Notes: generated from the letters alone by a model not told the origin. Shown: positions 33,627 to 41,759, numbered from the stretch's first letter. The stretch: 42,348 bases of DNA from Actinobacteria bacterium HGW-Actinobacteria-4 (GCA_002841315.1 PHEW01000012.1:1-42348), one strand, 5' to 3'. Numbers and translations: made by a program.

Positions 33627-35904
33627 TCCAGTCCGCGTGAGCCATCACCGCCTGATGATGCTCGATGACAATCACAGACTTCCCCGCATCCACCAGCCTG
33701 TCGAGCAGGCCCAGCAGCTGTTCGACGTCGGCCAAATGCAGGCCCGTGGTGGGCTCGTCCAGAATGTAGACGCCGCCCTTGTCGCTCATCGAGGTGGCGA
33801 GCTTGAGGCGTTGGCGCTCACCCCCAGACAGCGTGGTGAGCGGCTGCCCCAGTCCCAAGTAGCCCAGCCCCACGTCTGCGAGACGCTCCAGAATCGCGTG
33901 CGCCGCCGGGGTGCGCGCCTCGCCTTCGCCCCAGAACGACACCGCCTCGGTGACGGGCATCGCGAGCACCTCGGCGATGTTCTTCCCGCCCAGCCGGTAC
34001 TCGAGCACCGACGCCTGAAACCTCTTGCCCTCGCACTCGACGCACTCGGACGCGACCGTCGCCATCACGCCCAGGTCCGTGTAGATCACGCCAGCCCCGT
34101 TGCACGTAGGGCACGCTCCCTCCGAGTTCGCGCTGAACAGCGCTGGCTTCACCCCGTTGGCCTTGGCGAACGCCTTGCGAATGGGCTCGAGCAGGCCGGT
34201 GTACGTGGCCGGATTGCTGCGCCGCGACCCGCGGATCGCGCCCTGATCAATCGAGATCACCTCGGCACTGGCAGGAATCGACCCATGAATCAGCGAGCTC
34301 TTGCCCGAACCCGCCACCCCGGTGACCACCGTCAGGAGACCTAACGGGATGTCGACGTCGACGTTCTGCAGATTGTGCGCCGATGCTCCCCGCACCTCGA
34401 GCTTGCCCGTCGCCTTCCGGACAGACGGCTTCAGCGCCGCGCGGTCATCAAGGTGCCGCCCCGTGAGCGTGCCGCTGGCCCGCAGCCCCTCGAGATCACC
34501 CTCGAACACGATCTCGCCGCCCGCGGTGCCTGCCTGCGGCCCCAGGTCAACAATGTGATCGGCAATCGCGATCGCCTCGGGCTTGTGCTCCACCACCAGC
34601 ACGGTGTTGCCCTTGTCCCGCAGGCGCAACAGCAGCGCGTTCATGCGCTGGATGTCGTGGGGGTGCAGGCCAATGGTCGGCTCATCGAACACGTAGGTGA
34701 TGTCCGTTAATGACGACCCCAGGTGCCGGATCATCTTGGTGCGCTGCGCCTCTCCCCCGGACAACGTCCCCGACGGCCGGTCCAGCGACAGGTACCCCAG
34801 GCCAATCTCCACGAACGAGTCCAGCGACTCCCCCAACGCCTTGACCAGCGGCGCGACGGAAGGATTGTTAATCGCACGCACCCACGCGGCCAGGTCGTTA
34901 ATCTGCATCGCACATACGTCGGCGATGTTCTTGCCTGCGATGCGCGAGGAGCGCGCCGCCTCGCTCAGCCGGGTGCCGCCGCATTCGGGGCAATCCGTGA
35001 ACGTGACCGCGCGGTCCACGAACGCGCGAATGTGCGGCTGCATGGCCTCGCGGTCCTTCGCAAGGAACGACTTCTGGATCTTGGGGATCAGCCCCTCGTA
35101 GGTGAGGTTCATGGACTCCACCTTCACCTTGGTGGGCTCGCGGAACAGGAAGTCGTCCAGTTCCTTGGCGGTGAAGTCCTTGATGGGCTTGTTGGGATCG
35201 ATGAACCCCGACGCTAGGTAGACCTTCACCATCCAGCCGTCGGTGGTGTACCCGGGGACGGTGAGGGCACCCTCGGCGAGCGACTTGGTCTCGTCGTAGA
35301 GCTGCGTGCGGTCGAAATCGGTGACCTTGCCGCGGCCCTCGCACGGCGGGCACATGCCGCCGGTCACGGAGTAGGTGGCCTTGACGGCTTTTGCCTCGCC
35401 TGCACCCTTGGCGACCTTGATCGCACCGCTGGCAGTCACCGAGGGCACATTGAACGAGAACGCGTTAGGCGAGCCGATGTGCGGATCCCCCAGCCGGCTG
35501 AACAGGATCCGCAGCAGCGCGTTGACGTCGGTAGCGGTGCCAAGCGTGGAGCGGGCGTTGGCGCCCATCCGCTCTTGGTCCACGATGATCGCGGTGGTGA
35601 GCCCGTCCAGCATGTCGACGTCGGGCCGGGCCAGCGAGGGCATGAAGCCCTGCAGAAACGCGCTGTACGTCTCGTTGATCATGCGCTGCGATTCGGCGGC
35701 AATGGTGCCAAAGACCAGCGAACTCTTGCCGGAACCGGACACTCCGGTGAAGACCGTAAGCCGGCGCTTGGGAAGGTCGAGCGAGACGTCCTTGAGGTTG
35801 TTCTCGCGAGCGCCGCGCACGCGGATCACGTCGTGGGCGTCGGCGGGGTGGGAGCCGGGAGTGGGCGACCCAGCGGCGGATGAATCGGTGTGGGGACTGG
35901 CCAT
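33499..35904 (-). CDS. UvrA-like ABC excinuclease paralogue
   Basis: An 801-residue ABC protein of the UvrA family, with start ATG at 35904 and a -10-like CACGAT six bases upstream. Two ATPase modules are present: the first has GVSGSGKSSL and LSGGEAQRTK, the second GVAGSGKSSL and LSGGERQRLK. Zinc-finger Cys pairs (CPPCEGRG, CPECGGTR, CPTCNGAG, CVECEGKR) are visible. It is about 150 residues shorter than standard UvrA, as in UvrA paralogues that lack the UvrB-binding region and are linked to antibiotic or drug tolerance. It is therefore probably not the main repair UvrA. No uvrB or uvrC is nearby. Confidence 0.9.
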   Translation of the reverse strand: MASPHTDSSAAGSPTPGSHPADAHDVIRVRGARENNLKDVSLDLPKRRLTVFTGVSGSGKSSLVFGTIAAESQRMINETYSAFLQGFMPSLARPDVDMLDGLTTAIIVDQERMGANARSTLGTATDVNALLRILFSRLGDPHIGSPNAFSFNVPSVTASGAIKVAKGAGEAKAVKATYSVTGGMCPPCEGRGKVTDFDRTQLYDETKSLAEGALTVPGYTTDGWMVKVYLASGFIDPNKPIKDFTAKELDDFLFREPTKVKVESMNLTYEGLIPKIQKSFLAKDREAMQPHIRAFVDRAVTFTDCPECGGTRLSEAARSSRIAGKNIADVCAMQINDLAAWVRAINNPSVAPLVKALGESLDSFVEIGLGYLSLDRPSGTLSGGEAQRTKMIRHLGSSLTDITYVFDEPTIGLHPHDIQRMNALLLRLRDKGNTVLVVEHKPEAIAIADHIVDLGPQAGTAGGEIVFEGDLEGLRASGTLTGRHLDDRAALKPSVRKATGKLEVRGASAHNLQNVDVDIPLGLLTVVTGVAGSGKSSLIHGSIPASAEVISIDQGAIRGSRRSNPATYTGLLEPIRKAFAKANGVKPALFSANSEGACPTCNGAGVIYTDLGVMATVASECVECEGKRFQASVLEYRLGGKNIAEVLAMPVTEAVSFWGEGEARTPAAHAILERLADVGLGYLGLGQPLTTLSGGERQRLKLATSMSDKGGVYILDEPTTGLHLADVEQLLGLLDRLVDAGKSVIVIEHHQAVMAHADWIIDLGPGAGHDGGRIVFEGTPAELVAARSTLTGQHLAQYVGG

Positions 35905-36007
35905 GTGCCCATCGTGCCACTGCAGCCCGCAGTTCCGCGCGTTGCATCGAGATGCGGTCACACCTGGGCGCTAGGCGTGACGGTATCTAGATGAGGGAGC
36001 CGCGCGC

Positions 36008-36039
36008 ATGCGCCCCGCGCCCCGCGCCCCGCGCCCCGC
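36008..36039 (+). repeat. GCGCCCC microsatellite, about 4.6 copies
   Basis: Four exact GCGCCCC units and a partial fifth lie 20 bases before the padR promoter. The length is not a multiple of three and the run is non-coding. Slippage could change spacing upstream of the promoter. Confidence 0.8.
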
Positions 36040-36059
36040 GCAACACCTTGTAGTCCCAC

Positions 36060-36088
36060 TTGCAATAGTGTGTCAGACACAGTATTGT
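36060..36088 (+). promoter_or_regulatory. padR promoter with internal palindromic operator
   Basis: TTGCAA (36060-36065), a 17-base spacer, TATTGT (36083-36088), then seven bases to the ATG at 36096. Between the boxes lies a perfect 13-base palindrome TGTGTCAGACACA (36069-36081), a fitting site for the PadR repressor itself. The GTG at 36087 overlaps the -10 and is unlikely to be the start. Confidence 0.72.
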
Positions 36089-36095
36089 GACAGAC

Positions 36096-36437
36096 ATGCT
36101 CGATCCCGACCTCCTCGCCACCCACCGCCAGGAACTCCGGCGCGGCACCACCGTGCTCGCCTGCCTGGTGGTGCTCACCACCCCCGACTACGGCTACGCC
36201 CTCCTGGACCGCCTCGCGTCAATGGGTGTCCACACCGAGGCCAACACCCTCTACCCCCTGCTGCGCCGGCTTGAGTCCCAGGGCCTGCTGACCTCGGACT
36301 GGGACACCCAAGACGCCCGTCCGCGCAAGTTCTACCGCACCTCAGAAGCCGGCACGGAACTCGCCCAGCAGCTCTACGCAGACTGGGCCACCCTCTACGC
36401 CTCGCTCACCAAAATTCAAGGAGACCCGCGATCATGA
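36096..36437 (+). CDS. PadR-family transcriptional regulator
   Basis: A 113-residue winged-helix protein. The core TVLACLVVLTTPDYGYALLDRLAS and ANTLYPLLRRLESQGLLTSDW is the PadR DNA-binding domain, with RPRKFYRTSEAG as the wing. A short C-terminal helix (AQQLYADWATLYASL) would mediate dimerisation. It overlaps the next gene by 4 bases (ATGA). PadR plus an adjacent permease-prefix membrane protein is a frequent pair, in which the repressor controls its own operon and senses envelope or drug stress. Confidence 0.9.
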   Translation: MLDPDLLATHRQELRRGTTVLACLVVLTTPDYGYALLDRLASMGVHTEANTLYPLLRRLESQGLLTSDWDTQDARPRKFYRTSEAGTELAQQLYADWATLYASLTKIQGDPRS

Positions 36438-37438
36438 CCGCCACCACCAAACCCACCGGCACCAAGCCCGGCTCCCCCACTCTCACCGACCGCTACGTCT
36501 ACGCGGCCCTCAAACACGTCCCCGCGCAGCAGCGCGACGACCTCGAACCCGAACTACGCGCCTCCATCGCAGACGCCACCGATGCTCGCGTCACCAACGG
36601 CGAAGCCGTCGACGCCGCCGAAGTCGCGGTCCTCCAAGACTTGGGCGACCCCGAGGCTCTCGCGGCCACCTACGCGGACCGCCCTCTGCACCTGATAGGC
36701 CCACGCTTCTTCCTCGACTACAAGCGCATCCTCATCCTGTTGCTGTCAATCGTGGTGCCCATCGTGACGGTGGTCATCGGCGTCACGAGTACCTTGGGAG
36801 GCGCGTCGCTCGGCTCCGCGATCCTCGAGGCGCTCATGGTCGGCGGGCAACTGATTGTTCACCTCTTCTTCTGGATCACCCTCGCCGCCGTGGTCCTCGA
36901 GCGGGTCGCGAAGCCCAGCGACAAACTCGAGACGGAGTGGACCGTGGGCGACCTTCCCGAGGTGGTCACCAACCGCATCAGCATCGGCGAAACGCTGTGG
37001 TCGCTGGTGTGGATCGCGATCGCGGCCAGCGTCATCGTCTGGCAACAGGTGCAACCATTCGACCTCACCCGCTCGGGCCAGCCAGTACCAGTACTTAACC
37101 CTGATCTATGGACCTGGGCCTGGCCACTCATACTGGTCTTGCTCGCGACCGAAGCCGCCCTCGTGATACGCCGCCACCTGGCGGGAATCTGGACCACAGC
37201 ATCGGCCGCCCTCAACGCTGGCCTCAACGCCGCGTACGTGATCGTGCTGATGGCGCTCCTCACCACCGGGACACTCCTCAACCCGGCGTTTGTGACTCAA
37301 CTCGAGAACGTGACTGACCCGCTGGGATCAGCGCTCAGCATCGCGGCCATCGCCAGCTTTGTGGTGCTCGTGGCCGCGATCCTCGACACGGTGGAGGGCT
37401 GGCGCAAGGCCCGTCGCGGTCACCGCGCGGCCCCTTAG
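36434..37438 (+). CDS. Membrane protein with HAAS/permease-prefix N-terminus, PadR partner
   Basis: A 334-residue protein. The N-terminal 85 residues are helical (DRYVYAALKHVPAQQRDDLEPELRAS, VLQDLGDPEALAATYADRP), matching the HAAS/permease-prefix domain seen next to PadR regulators. Six or so membrane helices follow: ILILLLSIVVPIVTVVIGV, LIVHLFFWITLAAVVLERV, LWSLVWIAIAASVIVWQQV, WAWPLILVLLATEAALVI, AAYVIVLMALLTTGTLL and IAAIASFVVLVAAILDTV. It is translationally coupled to padR. Its role is unknown. Confidence 0.82.
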   Translation: MTATTKPTGTKPGSPTLTDRYVYAALKHVPAQQRDDLEPELRASIADATDARVTNGEAVDAAEVAVLQDLGDPEALAATYADRPLHLIGPRFFLDYKRILILLLSIVVPIVTVVIGVTSTLGGASLGSAILEALMVGGQLIVHLFFWITLAAVVLERVAKPSDKLETEWTVGDLPEVVTNRISIGETLWSLVWIAIAASVIVWQQVQPFDLTRSGQPVPVLNPDLWTWAWPLILVLLATEAALVIRRHLAGIWTTASAALNAGLNAAYVIVLMALLTTGTLLNPAFVTQLENVTDPLGSALSIAAIASFVVLVAAILDTVEGWRKARRGHRAAP

Positions 37439-37542
37439 GGACAACTGAACCGCAAGCGGCTCGTGACTGCGATACGGTTCAGGAAGGACACCGGAGCCAC
37501 CTCCAAGCACCGCGCCCGAATCCCACGCCGAGAGGAGCCGCC

Positions 37543-38463
37543 ATGCCCCGCAAACTGCGTCCATGCCAAAGCGCCCAGTTGTACGTCCTCGACGTCGCGA
37601 GCGGGGAGTCGACGCTCCTGTTCGAGTCCTCAACGTTGCTGTTCGAGGCCCCCAACTGGAGCCCCGACGGCAACTGGTTGGTCATCAACGGCGACGGCAA
37701 CTTGTACCGCTTCCCCGTTGACGGGAGCAACGCGCCCGAACAGATCGACCTCGCCGGCGTCCCCGAGATCAACAACGACCACGTCATCAGCCCCGACGGT
37801 CGCACCGTCTACGTCTCCGCGGAAGACGGCCACATCTACGCCGTACCACTCGTAGCATCGGCCGATGCTACGGCGCCTTGGGGCGGATCTCACCGTCGCG
37901 TCTCGAACGATCGCGGGGACAAGTTCAGGTACTACCTCCACGGAATTTCGCCCGACGGCGCCACGCTCGCGTACATCGGGCTGCGCCACGGCGAGGTCGG
38001 CGTTACCACCAACGTGTTCACCATTCCCGCGGCGGGCGGCCCTGACACGCAGTACACCGATGACGATTACCCCGACGACGGCGCCGAGTTCTCCCCCGAC
38101 GGTCAGTGGATTTACTTCAACTCCGAGCGCGCCGGCCTGGTGCCGGGCCACGCGCAACTGTTCCGCATGCCAGCAGCGGGCGGCAAGCCCGAGCAGCTGA
38201 CGCACGACGACCGCGTGAACTGGTTCCCGCACGTCAGCCCCGACGGGAAGCACATGGTGTATATCAGCTTCCCTCCCGGCACGCTGGGCCACCCTGCAGA
38301 TCTGCACGTGAGCCTGCGGCTGCTTCCGCCGGATGGCGACCAGGGCGGAACGGTCGCGCCGCGCGAACTCGTGAGACTGTTCGGCGGGCAGGGCACCATC
38401 AACGTGCCCAGTTGGGACCCCACGAGCACCAAGTTCGCGTACGTGGCGTACCCCATCGAGTAG
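37543..38463 (+). CDS. TolB-like beta-propeller (WD40-like) protein
   Basis: A 306-residue protein with GAGAGGAG before the ATG. Several PD40-type repeats are visible, each with an S-P-D-G core: NWSPDGNWLVI, ISPDGRTVYVS, ISPDGATLAYI, FSPDGQWIYFNS and VSPDGKHMVYIS. There is no signal peptide, unlike periplasmic TolB, so it is probably cytosolic. Near residue 22 STLLFESSTLLFE is a short internal duplication. The perfect 18-base palindrome TAGCATCGGCCGATGCTA is inside the gene. The ligand is unknown. Confidence 0.82.
   Translation: MPRKLRPCQSAQLYVLDVASGESTLLFESSTLLFEAPNWSPDGNWLVINGDGNLYRFPVDGSNAPEQIDLAGVPEINNDHVISPDGRTVYVSAEDGHIYAVPLVASADATAPWGGSHRRVSNDRGDKFRYYLHGISPDGATLAYIGLRHGEVGVTTNVFTIPAAGGPDTQYTDDDYPDDGAEFSPDGQWIYFNSERAGLVPGHAQLFRMPAAGGKPEQLTHDDRVNWFPHVSPDGKHMVYISFPPGTLGHPADLHVSLRLLPPDGDQGGTVAPRELVRLFGGQGTINVPSWDPTSTKFAYVAYPIE
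37853..37870 (+). repeat. Palindromic pair of the over-represented 10-mer AGCATCGGCC
   Basis: TAGCATCGGCCGATGCTA holds the 10-mer on both strands. Direct copies of AGCATCGGCC start at 8135, 11412, 15489, 16194, 17612, 23420, 24381, 28697, 30457, 37198, 37854 and 39241. Reverse copies (GGCCGATGCT) start at 445, 2570, 19435, 30266 and 37860. Flanking bases differ, so the 10-mer is the unit. Confidence 0.85.
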
Positions 38464-38483
38464 GTTGGCGCGCGGGGCGCTGT

Positions 38484-38520
38484 GCGCTAGGCGCGGGCGT
38501 CAGCGCACGAAGCCTAGCGC
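38484..38520. terminator. Bidirectional hairpin between propeller and RraB-like genes
   Basis: GCGCTAGGC (38484-38492) pairs perfectly with GCCTAGCGC (38512-38520) over a 19-base loop. The right arm covers the stop codon of the minus-strand gene. It probably serves both convergent genes. Confidence 0.6.
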
Positions 38521-38954
38521 TCGGCGTCGGTCAGTTCGCCGCCCCAGCCGTCGTACATTCCGTCGCCAGCGGCGGCCAGCTCTTCGCACGCGTCAATGGT
38601 CTCGCGAAGGAAGCCGGGCATGAGTGCGCGTCCGGTAGACCGAGCAATCACGTTCCGGTAATGGGCGTCCTCTGGAAACTCGGCGAGGAACCCAACCGAC
38701 GGACGCTCCACTCGCACCTCGAGGCCCCGGCCGTGGAGCACCTCGGCGCAGGTCTTGGCTGCGTCAACCGAGGGAAACTGCACGTAGAACGTGGCGTCGC
38801 GGGGCGCCTCAGGGTCCGCTCCCTGCGAGATGAGTTCCTCCAGCACCTGCAGGTCCCTGAGACGTAACCCCTCAACTGAGGTGCGGGCGTCCAGGTCCGG
38901 CCCGGACGCGGGGCGTGCCGGCGGTGTAGACCTGAAGAGATCGAAGAGCCCCAT
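38514..38954 (-). CDS. RraB-like protein, second paralogue
   Basis: A 146-residue relative of the gene at 17641-18060. It has LQVLEELISQGADPEAPRDA, FYVQFPSVDAAKTCAEVLHG, LMPGFLRETIDACEELAAAG and the C-terminal GMYDGWGGELTD, the RraB-like ending. An N-terminal extension (GLFDLFRSTPPARP) is present in both paralogues in similar form. The ATG at 38954 is four bases after the gdhA stop, so the two are probably one operon. In this layout it might modulate gdhA mRNA or simply share its promoter; the activity is not known in Actinobacteria. Confidence 0.65.
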   Translation of the reverse strand: MGLFDLFRSTPPARPASGPDLDARTSVEGLRLRDLQVLEELISQGADPEAPRDATFYVQFPSVDAAKTCAEVLHGRGLEVRVERPSVGFLAEFPEDAHYRNVIARSTGRALMPGFLRETIDACEELAAAGDGMYDGWGGELTDAER

Positions 38955-38958
38955 TGTG

Positions 38959-40323
38959 CTACACCACGCCCTGCTGCAGCATCGCGTCACCCACGCGAAT
39001 GAACCCACCAATGTTCGCGCCGTGCACGTAGTTGCCTGGCACGCCGTACTCGTCCGCGCGCTCGGCGCACGTGCGGTGAATGTCCTTCATGATCTGGTGA
39101 AGCTTGGCGTCCACTTCGCCACGACTCCACTGAGAGTGGCTCGAGTTCTGCGCCATCTCTAGTCCAGAGACCGCCACGCCACCCGCGTTCGACGCCTTGC
39201 CCGGAGCGAACACAATGCCGGCCTCGTGAAACGCCTCCACAGCATCGGCCTGGGATGGCATGTTGGCGCCCTCCGCTACGAGGCGCACGCCGCCCTCGAT
39301 GAGGTGGGCAGCGTCGGCAGCATTGATCTCGTTCTGCGTGGCGCATGGCAGTGCGATATCTGCGGGCGTAGACCACAGCGGGTTGTGATCGAGCGACGCG
39401 TCCACGGGGGTGAAGGTGGCGCGAGGGTATCGATCGGCGTACTCGGCGATGCGACCTCCGCGAACGTTCTTGAGGTCCTGGATCCAGTAGAGCTTGTCGC
39501 TGTCGATGCCTTCGGGGTCGTAGATGAAGCCTCCTGAGTCCGACATCGTGACGGGCTTGGCGCCCAGGTCAAGGAGTTTCTCGACGGTGAACTGCGCGAC
39601 GTTGCCTGCCCCCGACACAAGGCACACCTTGTCATCGAGCCGCTCGCCCCGCACCTCGAGCATCTGCTCCACAAAGTAGACCAGTCCGTAGCCGGTGGCC
39701 TCGGGGCGCAACTTGGAACCGCCCCATGCCAGGCGCTTACCGGTCATGGTCCCGGTGAACTCGCCGCTGAGGCGCTTGTACTGGCCAAAGAGGTAGCCAA
39801 TCTCGCGGCCACCCACACCGATGTCTCCCGCAGGCACGTCCACGTTGGGTCCCAGGTGCCGGTAGAGCTCGGTCATGTAACTCTGGCAGAAGCGCATGAT
39901 CTCCGCATCTGACTTGCCTTTGGGGTCGAAGTCCGCGCCGCCCTTGCCGCCGCCCATGTTCAGCGCCGTGAGCGAGTTCTTGAAGGTCTGCTCGAACGCC
40001 AAGAACTTCATGACCGCGAGATTCACCGACGGGTGGAACCGGGTGCCGCCCTTGTACGGGCCTACGGCGTTGTTCTGCTGCACTCGATAGCCCCGGTTGA
40101 TCTGCACCTCACCACTGTCATCCACCCACGGGACGCCAAACAGGATGGCGCGCTGGGGCTCAATAATGCGCTCGAGTACCTTCGCCTTCGCGTACTCAGG
40201 ATGGCGGTCAATCACCAGTGCGACCGACTCCGCGACTTCCTGGACAGCCTGGTGAAACTCGGTCTCACCGGGGTGGAAGTCGCGCACGTGCGCCATGAGG
40301 TCGTGGACGTAGGAGGTAGACAT
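38959..40323 (-). CDS. gdhA: NADP-type glutamate dehydrogenase
   Basis: A 454-residue hexameric-type enzyme that makes glutamate from 2-oxoglutarate, ammonium and NADPH. Conserved blocks are GPYKGGTRFHPSVN, ALNMGGGKGGADFDPKGK (catalytic Lys), PAGDIGVGGREIGYLFG and the nucleotide-binding LVSGAGNVAQFTVEKL. The ATG at 40323 gives the usual length, although no strong Shine-Dalgarno precedes it and the frame extends to 40404. It is followed within four bases by an RraB-like gene. It differs from the dehydrogenase at 18737-20014, which is of another subfamily. Confidence 0.95.
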   Translation of the reverse strand: MSTSYVHDLMAHVRDFHPGETEFHQAVQEVAESVALVIDRHPEYAKAKVLERIIEPQRAILFGVPWVDDSGEVQINRGYRVQQNNAVGPYKGGTRFHPSVNLAVMKFLAFEQTFKNSLTALNMGGGKGGADFDPKGKSDAEIMRFCQSYMTELYRHLGPNVDVPAGDIGVGGREIGYLFGQYKRLSGEFTGTMTGKRLAWGGSKLRPEATGYGLVYFVEQMLEVRGERLDDKVCLVSGAGNVAQFTVEKLLDLGAKPVTMSDSGGFIYDPEGIDSDKLYWIQDLKNVRGGRIAEYADRYPRATFTPVDASLDHNPLWSTPADIALPCATQNEINAADAAHLIEGGVRLVAEGANMPSQADAVEAFHEAGIVFAPGKASNAGGVAVSGLEMAQNSSHSQWSRGEVDAKLHQIMKDIHRTCAERADEYGVPGNYVHGANIGGFIRVGDAMLQQGVV

Positions 40324-40467
40324 GAAGACCAATCGGGTGAGGATGCGGTGGGGTGCCGGCGCGGTGGTGGGGTCTACTACCCAGTGTGACAGAGCCTCGC
40401 ACAAGTGGGATGCGCATGGGGCGCGAAACCGCCTCGGTGAGCGCGGCGGCGACCGGGCCGTGGCGTC

Positions 40468-40806
40468 CTAGTGGTGAGCGTCTTTCGCCACGGTGAGCAA
40501 CACGACGGCGTCGGTGATCGCGGTGAGGTCGTGGCGCTCGGGCGGAATCGCCACGAAGTCGCCTGCGGCAAGCGTCCAGCTCTCATCAAGTCCGCTCAGC
40601 GTGACCTCGCCCTCAAGGACTTGCAGGGTGGCCTCGCCGGGACTGGCGTGCTCCCCCAGTGAGGTGCCTGCGGTCAGAGCCATCAGCATGTGCCTCAACA
40701 GGTGCTCGCGGTCTCCATAGAGCGAGTGCGAGCTGCGCCCGTTGCTCGATTCCCGGGCCACCGCGAGTTGATCGGCGGCGCGCTGAGTGAGAGAAATGTG
40801 GTCCAT
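40468..40806 (-). CDS. Small cupin-domain protein
   Basis: A 112-residue cytosolic protein; the ATG at 40806 has AAGGG eight bases upstream. A single cupin fold is visible: LMALTAGTSLGEHASPGEATL, VLEGEVTLSG, WTLAAGDFVAIPPERHDL. The usual His cluster is reduced (one His in GEHASPG, one in ERHDL), so metal binding is uncertain. The N-terminus (LTQRAADQLAVARESSNGRSS) resembles cupins of the DUF861/AraC-like type found near stress genes. It is separated from gdhA by 144 bases. Confidence 0.72.
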   Translation of the reverse strand: MDHISLTQRAADQLAVARESSNGRSSHSLYGDREHLLRHMLMALTAGTSLGEHASPGEATLQVLEGEVTLSGLDESWTLAAGDFVAIPPERHDLTAITDAVVLLTVAKDAHH

Positions 40807-40916
40807 GGGGTCACCCTTCGTCGAACCCGCTGGCGACACAACTGCGTCGGTGCATCGCCAGGGGTTACGTCCCATGGTGCCACGGAGTGGACCACAGTTC
40901 TTTGTAAGCGGGAGAA

Positions 40917-41282
40917 CTAGTCCCCCGGCAGCACTTCTGGCGCCTCCGTGCGGGAAGGCCGGTCGCCGATGATCGCCACCAGTGCGAGCACGACGCCCGC
41001 GATCGTCACCACAAAGCCGAGCGAAATCGCGTCGAACCCCTGGCGCAGCACGTCAATGAGCAAGATCAGCCCGATGGTGGTTGCCGTGATGGTGAAGTAC
41101 AGCGCCCACGTCACACGCTTCAGAAGCAAGAACACCGCGATTGCGATTCCGGCCACGAACTGCACCATCGAGATCGAGGTGGCGGTTTCTCCGTCGGCCC
41201 ATGACACGCCGCCAAAGTTGATGAAGACTGCCAAAGCGATCAGGATGCCGCCGAAGGTGCCAAGAATGGCGTTGGTGCTCAT
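40917..41282 (-). CDS. Four-helix membrane protein, paralogue A
   Basis: A 121-residue protein; the ATG at 41282 has GGAG seven bases upstream. Four hydrophobic segments are visible: AILGTFGGILIALAVFI, MVQFVAGIAIAVFLLL, ALYFTITATTIGLILLIDVL and LGFVVTIAGVVLALVAII, with a short acidic tail. It resembles its neighbour at 41349-41666, which has the same start (MLGVIGGVLIAISVF) and the same helix order, so the two arose by tandem duplication. The family is not recognised. Confidence 0.68.
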   Translation of the reverse strand: MSTNAILGTFGGILIALAVFINFGGVSWADGETATSISMVQFVAGIAIAVFLLLKRVTWALYFTITATTIGLILLIDVLRQGFDAISLGFVVTIAGVVLALVAIIGDRPSRTEAPEVLPGD

Positions 41283-41348
41283 GGTTACTCCGTTGCTGAG
41301 TTGACGTGACGTGGGTCGCTGCACATGCGTACAGACGGAACTCGGTCG

Positions 41349-41666
41349 CTAGCGGTTACCGACTACCGACGCGATGAACGCGAGGATGATGCCAACGGTG
41401 AGGACCACGAACTCCGCCGTCAGGCCCGCGAGGCCGCTGAGGACCATGATGAGCCAGATGGTGAGAGCCGCGATGGTCGCGTACGCCGCGAACTGGCGGT
41501 TGGTGAGCACCATGAAGACGATCACCAGGATTCCTGCGATGAAGAGGACGAGGTCCATCTTGTCTGACAGTGCACCCGCCGTGAACGTTGCCGTGTTGCC
41601 GCTGAAGAACACGGAGATGGCAATAAGCACACCGCCGATGACGCCTAGCATGCGGTTTCTGCTCAT
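41349..41666 (-). CDS. Four-helix membrane protein, paralogue B
   Basis: A 105-residue protein with an AAGGAG site seven bases before the ATG at 41666. The helices are LGVIGGVLIAISVFF, LVLFIAGILVIVFMVL, YATIAALTIWLIMVLSGLA and FVVLTVGIILAFIASVV. It is a tandem paralogue of the preceding entry with a shorter tail. The 66-base gap and shared strand suggest one transcript. No function can be assigned. Confidence 0.7.
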   Translation of the reverse strand: MSRNRMLGVIGGVLIAISVFFSGNTATFTAGALSDKMDLVLFIAGILVIVFMVLTNRQFAAYATIAALTIWLIMVLSGLAGLTAEFVVLTVGIILAFIASVVGNR

Positions 41667-41744
41667 GAGTTACTCCTTTGTAGGCCGGGCATGCGATGGG
41701 GGACCAAACCACCCGGTACTCCTACCTTAGGGCAACCCGGCAGC

Positions 41745-41759
41745 CGCCACCGGGTGGCG
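41745..41759 (-). terminator. Short hairpin after the surface-protein gene
   Basis: CGCCACC and GGTGGCG flank a single G, so a stem of about five pairs with a small loop is possible. It lies about 65 bases downstream of the minus-strand surface-protein stop. Weak evidence. Confidence 0.35.

Noticed and set aside
33403..34344. 313-codon plus-strand frame antisense to the UvrA-like gene
   Set aside because: Shadow of conserved ABC and zinc-finger motifs on the other strand.
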